A stretch of 18,241 nucleotides of DNA, from the NCBI GenBank assembly GCA_937915835.1, contig CALGHA010000096.1, positions 1-18,241 of the forward strand, given 5' to 3'. Both the position numbers and the translations under genes were made by a program. The stretch is from an uncultured Fretibacterium sp. GTDB lineage: Bacteria; Synergistota; Synergistia; Synergistales; Aminobacteriaceae. How positions within the stretch are numbered: the stretch's first letter is position 1; every line of letters begins with the position of its first letter. A model generated the notes under the pieces. That model did no database searches. It saw only the letters and a list, made by a program, of their open reading frames with translations, and had not been told where the DNA came from. Positions 15,426-18,241 of this stretch are shown here, piece by piece.

Positions 15426-16532
15426 ATGAACACAACCGAAGAATTATTTTACGCTGTTCAAGACCCTGCAACGACATTAGCACAGGTTCAATCTCTGATA
15501 AATTCCGGCGCTGATGTCAACGCTTACGATACTCAGCACGGAGATACTGTTTTAATGTGGGCTTCTGCGAAAACTCAATATCCCGAAGTCATAAAAGCAC
15601 TCGTTGAAGCTGGTGCAGAAGTTAATCATGTTACTCGTGAAGGTTCGTGTCCATTATTATTGGCCGCATGTTTCAATTCAAATTACAGAATTACTCAGGC
15701 TCTTATTGATGCCGGTGCTGATGTTAATATTAGGACTTCCAACATGTGGACGGTCTTAATGTCTCTCGTTTCACAGCCCAATCCGAATATTAATGTTGTA
15801 AAAATACTCGTAAATTCTGGAGCAAACGTGAACGCACAAAATAAATCTGGAGCTACTGCACTCATTCTGGCTTCCGAAAAAACAGAAAATCCCGAAGTTA
15901 TTAATGTTCTCATTAAGGCCGGAGCTAACCCAAATTATTGGCTAAGAGATGATGATAGTGAAATATCTCCGTTGAAATCTGCCGCGTTTGACAATCCTAA
16001 TCCTGAGATAGTAAAAGCTCTGGTTAAAGGCGGAGCTGACGTAAACAAAAAGGATGAAAAGGGTTTCACGGCTCTTCATTATGCCGCGTCAGAGAATAAT
16101 TATAAAGTCGTTGAAGCATTGATTGAAGCCGGAGCTAACATAATGGCAAGAGCAAAGGACGGTTCAGGTATCTTCATAACCGCAGCGATGCATAATAATT
16201 CCGATGTCATTAACACGCTGATAAAAGCAGGGCTTTACGTAGACGCTACTGATTATGAGGGTAATACTCCTTTAATGCGTGCCGTCATTTATAATCCTGA
16301 TATTGACGTTATTAGAACGCTTATCAAGAACGAAGCAAATGTGAATGCGATGAACAAAATGGGTTTGACCGCATTAATGGCAAGTGCTGCTGCCGATAAA
16401 CCGGAATTCGCGAAAATTTTGCTTCAAGCCGGAGCTAATTTATATCTCGAGAGCAAAGACGGAAGGACTGTTGCGGATTTCATTCAAAGCCGGGAGTTTG
16501 CGCTAGTCTTGCAGTCTTACTTAAAGCGATAA
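15426..16532 (+). CDS. Ankyrin-repeat protein
   Basis: A 368-aa protein made almost wholly of ankyrin repeats, which bind other proteins; no enzyme domain is seen. About nine to ten units of 33-37 residues can be counted by the recurring hairpin GADVNA, GAEVNH, GADVNI, GANVNA, GANPNY, GADVNK, GANIMA, LYVDAT, EANVNA and GANLYL. Several units carry the extra loop residues (NPxPEVV type) between helices. The N-terminus is polar and has no signal peptide, so it is probably cytoplasmic unless exported by a leaderless route. AAGGGG with an 11-base A/T spacer precedes the ATG. It sits between ribE and ribA with its own candidate poly-C promoter. A role as a secreted effector or immunity factor is possible but nothing here shows it. 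Confidence 0.9.
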   Translation: MNTTEELFYAVQDPATTLAQVQSLINSGADVNAYDTQHGDTVLMWASAKTQYPEVIKALVEAGAEVNHVTREGSCPLLLAACFNSNYRITQALIDAGADVNIRTSNMWTVLMSLVSQPNPNINVVKILVNSGANVNAQNKSGATALILASEKTENPEVINVLIKAGANPNYWLRDDDSEISPLKSAAFDNPNPEIVKALVKGGADVNKKDEKGFTALHYAASENNYKVVEALIEAGANIMARAKDGSGIFITAAMHNNSDVINTLIKAGLYVDATDYEGNTPLMRAVIYNPDIDVIRTLIKNEANVNAMNKMGLTALMASAAADKPEFAKILLQAGANLYLESKDGRTVADFIQSREFALVLQSYLKR

Positions 16533-16554
16533 AATAATTCAGGAGGTCTTATTA

Positions 16555-16740
16555 TTGGCCAATAACGAGGAATTTTTTTGCGAACATTGCGGATGTGAAA
16601 CTTTATTTATTCTTCGCTAGGACGGATGGTATTGCGACGAATGCGATAATCTCTTAGGAAGTCAGCCGTTCGATGAAGAAGAATTTTGGGAATTTGAGGA
16701 CGAAGATGAAAATTCCGAATGGGTTAGTGTTGAAGAGTAA
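16555..16740 (+). pseudogene. Small zinc-ribbon protein interrupted by in-frame TAG
   Basis: Starting from TTG at 16555, with AGGAGG 8 bases upstream, the frame encodes a 61-position small protein with a single TAG at codon 22 (16618-16620). On one side is CEHCGCETLFILR, on the other DGWYCDECDNLLG. The two CxxC pairs form a zinc ribbon split by the stop. The C-terminal half is very acidic (many Glu, Asp) and ends in TAA. The second half has no start of its own. The frame is otherwise clean, so either a recent nonsense change (one base from CAG, AAG, GAG or TGG) or read-through is possible. TAG ends at least four intact genes here, so a general recoding is unlikely. It follows the ankyrin gene by 22 bases. 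Confidence 0.6.
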
Positions 16741-16760
16741 TAGAGCAAATTAATTTTAGG

Positions 16761-16792
16761 AGTGCCGGTGAAGTTTTGCCGGTACTTTTTTT
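16761..16792 (+). terminator. Rho-independent terminator closing the ankyrin unit
   Basis: AGTGCCGG (16761-16768) pairs with CCGGTACT (16779-16786) with one G-T pair, followed by a run of T to 16792. It separates the ankyrin and zinc-ribbon genes from ribA. Confidence 0.8.
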
Positions 16793-16804
16793 ATGTGCTA
16801 ATAT
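16776..16804 (+). promoter_or_regulatory. Possible ribA promoter overlapping the terminator
   Basis: TTGCCG (16776-16781) and TAATAT (16799-16804) are 17 bases apart, each matching 4 of 6 consensus positions. The -35 lies inside the terminator 3' arm. A promoter is needed here because the terminator cuts ribA off from ribDE. Confidence 0.3.
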
Positions 16805-16831
16805 TACGCTTGCAAAGTGAGATGAGAAAAT

Positions 16832-17491
16832 TTGACATGCCATAATCACGAACACGAAATTATTATCACTAAATCAAAATATAAACGCGTCGAGAAAAAA
16901 TTAGAAGTCCAAATCCCAACAGAATGGGGTATCTTCAACATCAACGCTTATCGCAGCATTGCTCAGGACGACGACGCTCACACTCATTTAGCGCTCGTAA
17001 TGGGAGATATTCACGATAATTCCCCTGTTCTAGTTCGTATTCACAGCGAATGTTTCACCGGCGACGTTTTAGGCTCATTAAGATGCGATTGCGGGCCTCA
17101 ACTTCATACTGCTTTGAAGATGATCGCTGACGAAAAACGCGGCGTATTGCTTTACATGAGGCAGGAGGGTCGCGGAATTGGCCTGCTTAATAAACTTCGG
17201 GCGTATAAACTTCAAGATGAAGGACTTGACACGGTTGACGCTAATGTTGCTCTGGGATTTCCACCTGACATGAGAGAATACGGAACAGGAGCGGACATTC
17301 TCAAGGATTTAGGCCTTAAACGCATAAAATTAATCACGAATAATCCCGGCAAAATTTCAGGCCTCGAAGAATACGGAATTGAAATTGTTGAACGAGTTCC
17401 CATATTGATTAAGCCGAATGAATTTAACGAGAAATATTTAGACACTAAGGCTTTACGAATGGGACATCTCATGAATTTATCATCGCAATAA
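16832..17491 (+). CDS. ribA: GTP cyclohydrolase II
   Basis: Opens the imidazole ring of GTP, the first step of riboflavin synthesis. Zinc ligands are Cys74, Cys85 and Cys87 (HSECFTGD, then LRCDCG). The active-site stretch LYMRQEGRGIGL follows, then KLQDEGLDTVDAN and the C-terminal LITNNPGKISGLEEYGIEI. At 219 aa it is a standalone RibA. The stretch KYKRVEKKLEVQIPTEWGIF resembles the linker that joins the two halves of RibBA fusions, but no DHBP synthase domain precedes it. The only in-frame start is TTG 16832 with a weak Shine-Dalgarno, giving an unusual His/Cys-rich leader (TCHNHEHE). A 7-codon ATG frame (16822-16845) overlaps this start in another frame. Confidence 0.93.
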   Translation: MTCHNHEHEIIITKSKYKRVEKKLEVQIPTEWGIFNINAYRSIAQDDDAHTHLALVMGDIHDNSPVLVRIHSECFTGDVLGSLRCDCGPQLHTALKMIADEKRGVLLYMRQEGRGIGLLNKLRAYKLQDEGLDTVDANVALGFPPDMREYGTGADILKDLGLKRIKLITNNPGKISGLEEYGIEIVERVPILIKPNEFNEKYLDTKALRMGHLMNLSSQ

Positions 17492-17528
17492 TATAACACG
17501 TTCTATTTTGAAGGAGGAAAATTTTTTA

Positions 17529-18026
17529 ATGAAGATCACAGAAGGAAAATTAATAGGCACTGGCTTAAACGTCGCAATCGTCGCTTCACGTTTCAACGAG
17601 TTAATCACTTCACGCCTAATCGACGGAGCAAAAGATGCTTTAATGCGTCATGACGTTTCAGGAAGCTCAATCGAAATTTTCTGGGTTCCCGGAGCCTTTG
17701 AACTCCCATTAATCGCTAAAGAAGTTGCTTTGACGGGAAAATATGACGCTATTATCGCTCTCGGTGCCGTTATCAGGGGAGACACACCGCATTTTGATTA
17801 CGTCGCTGCCGAAATGTCAAAAGGTCTTGCAAGCGTCGGACTTGAACACAGAGTGCCGATTGCTTTCGGAGTTCTTACGTGTGATACGCTAGATCAGGCT
17901 TTAATCCGTGCAGGAAGCAAAGCCGGCAACAAAGGAGCTGACTGTGCAGTTACGGCTATCGAAATGGCTAATTTACTCAAAACTTTACGACGACAAGAAC
18001 AAGGCGAGAAAAGCTATAATGCTTAA
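17529..18026 (+). CDS. ribH: 6,7-dimethyl-8-ribityllumazine synthase
   Basis: Condenses the RibD pathway product with dihydroxybutanone phosphate to make the lumazine that RibE uses; the family forms pentamers or icosahedral shells. Motifs in order are VASRFNE near residues 18-24, VPGAFELPL (53-61), GAVIRGDTPHFDYV with catalytic His88, FGVLTCDTLDQA, and AGNKGADCAVTAIEMANLL near the end. I use the ATG at 17529 because GGAGG (17513-17517) lies 11 bases before it. The longer TTG frame from 17508 begins upstream of this Shine-Dalgarno and would translate through it. The 165-aa length is normal. It follows ribA by 37 bases and is presumably in the same transcript. Confidence 0.95.
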   Translation: MKITEGKLIGTGLNVAIVASRFNELITSRLIDGAKDALMRHDVSGSSIEIFWVPGAFELPLIAKEVALTGKYDAIIALGAVIRGDTPHFDYVAAEMSKGLASVGLEHRVPIAFGVLTCDTLDQALIRAGSKAGNKGADCAVTAIEMANLLKTLRRQEQGEKSYNA

Positions 18027-18040
18027 GATATAGATATTAT

Positions 18041-18161
18041 GCGTTTTTGTGAAGATTGACAGAAATTATTTGAGAAATATGCATGATAATTTGAGGCGTT
18101 TTTGTGAGACTTTGCAAAAATTGCTGAAGAAATAAATCATCCTGACTTGAAGCGTTTTTGT
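18041..18161 (+). repeat. Three copies of a degenerate 55-56 bp repeat before serS
   Basis: The 10-mer GCGTTTTTGT occurs at 18041, 18096 and 18152, spaced 55 and 56 bases. Copies one and two stay similar beyond the 10-mer (GTGA, TTGACA/TTTGCA, AAATT, TGAAGAAATA-like steps, ending TTGAG or TTGAA). In each copy the frame covering the 10-mer reads RFC, but the three are in different frames. No terminator or T-box motif is seen. Confidence 0.7.
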
Positions 18162-18202
18162 CGAGTGCTTAAAATTTTTACATCATAAACAGGAGAGATT
18201 AC

Positions 18203-18241
18203 ATGCTTGACATCAAATACATACTTGCTAATCAGGAAGAA
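18203..18241 (+). CDS. serS: Seryl-tRNA synthetase (3' partial, N-terminus only)
   Basis: Only the first 13 codons are present: MLDIKYILANQEE. This is the usual start of SerRS (MLDIKxIREN type), the beginning of its N-terminal coiled-coil arm. AGGAGA lies 8 bases before the ATG. The identification rests on this short start alone. Confidence 0.65.
   Translation, partial: MLDIKYILANQEE

Noticed and set aside
16618..16620. Genome-wide TAG recoding
   Set aside because: TAG cleanly ends the glycosyltransferase, phosphoglycosyl transferase, nuclease and ribD genes, so the standard code holds.
18079..18135. An 18-codon ATG frame in the second repeat unit
   Set aside because: Too short, no Shine-Dalgarno, and the related readings in the other repeat copies fall in different frames.
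18027..18202. T-box riboswitch or CRISPR-like array before serS
   Set aside because: No T-box core sequence is present. The repeats share only about 10 exact bases and the intervals are partly alike, unlike CRISPR repeats with unique spacers.

Overview
The window is 18,241 bases of a bacterial chromosome of moderate GC content (about 43% by eye) using the standard code; TAA, TGA and TAG all serve as stops. Gene content (alanyl-tRNA editing protein, CstA, SSS symporter, a complete-looking rib gene set, SerRS at the right edge) suits an anaerobic, host-associated bacterium. I lean towards a gut Synergistota or Firmicutes-like lineage, but nothing here fixes the phylum. Many starts share one layout: a GGAG or GGAGG Shine-Dalgarno, an A/T-rich spacer of 8-13 nt often reading AAATTTT, then the start codon.

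Left part (1-3630). A 5'-truncated AlaX-type editing protein overlaps a family 2 glycosyltransferase. Then comes an AT-richer, minus-strand block with an HD-domain phosphohydrolase and unrecognised frame fragments. It abuts a start-less remnant of an FtsZ-like C-terminal domain.

Middle (3630-13500). cstA ends in a terminator whose 3' arm also looks like the Shine-Dalgarno of the next gene, an SDR epimerase. A UDP-glucuronate decarboxylase and a PglC-size phosphoglycosyl transferase run back towards it, so this is a surface-glycan patch. A tRNA-Gln(CUG) with its own promoter and terminator follows, then an SSS symporter, a fused GmrSD-like DUF262/DUF1524 nuclease, and on the minus strand an exported FAD oxidoreductase with an SLH-like tail.

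Right part (13500-18241). Riboflavin genes run ribD-ribE, then an interruption, then ribA-ribH. The interruption is an ankyrin-repeat gene and a zinc-ribbon gene carrying an in-frame TAG, closed by a terminator. The ankyrin gene's candidate promoter has a run of ten C in its spacer, the arrangement expected of a slipped-strand phase-variable switch. RibA stands alone, and no DHBP synthase (RibB) is present. After ribH come three copies of a 10-mer spaced 55 and 56 bp apart, then the first 13 codons of serS.

The least ordinary signals are the poly-C promoter, the split rib operon, the TAG-interrupted zinc ribbon, the FtsZ-like remnant and the 55-bp repeats before serS.
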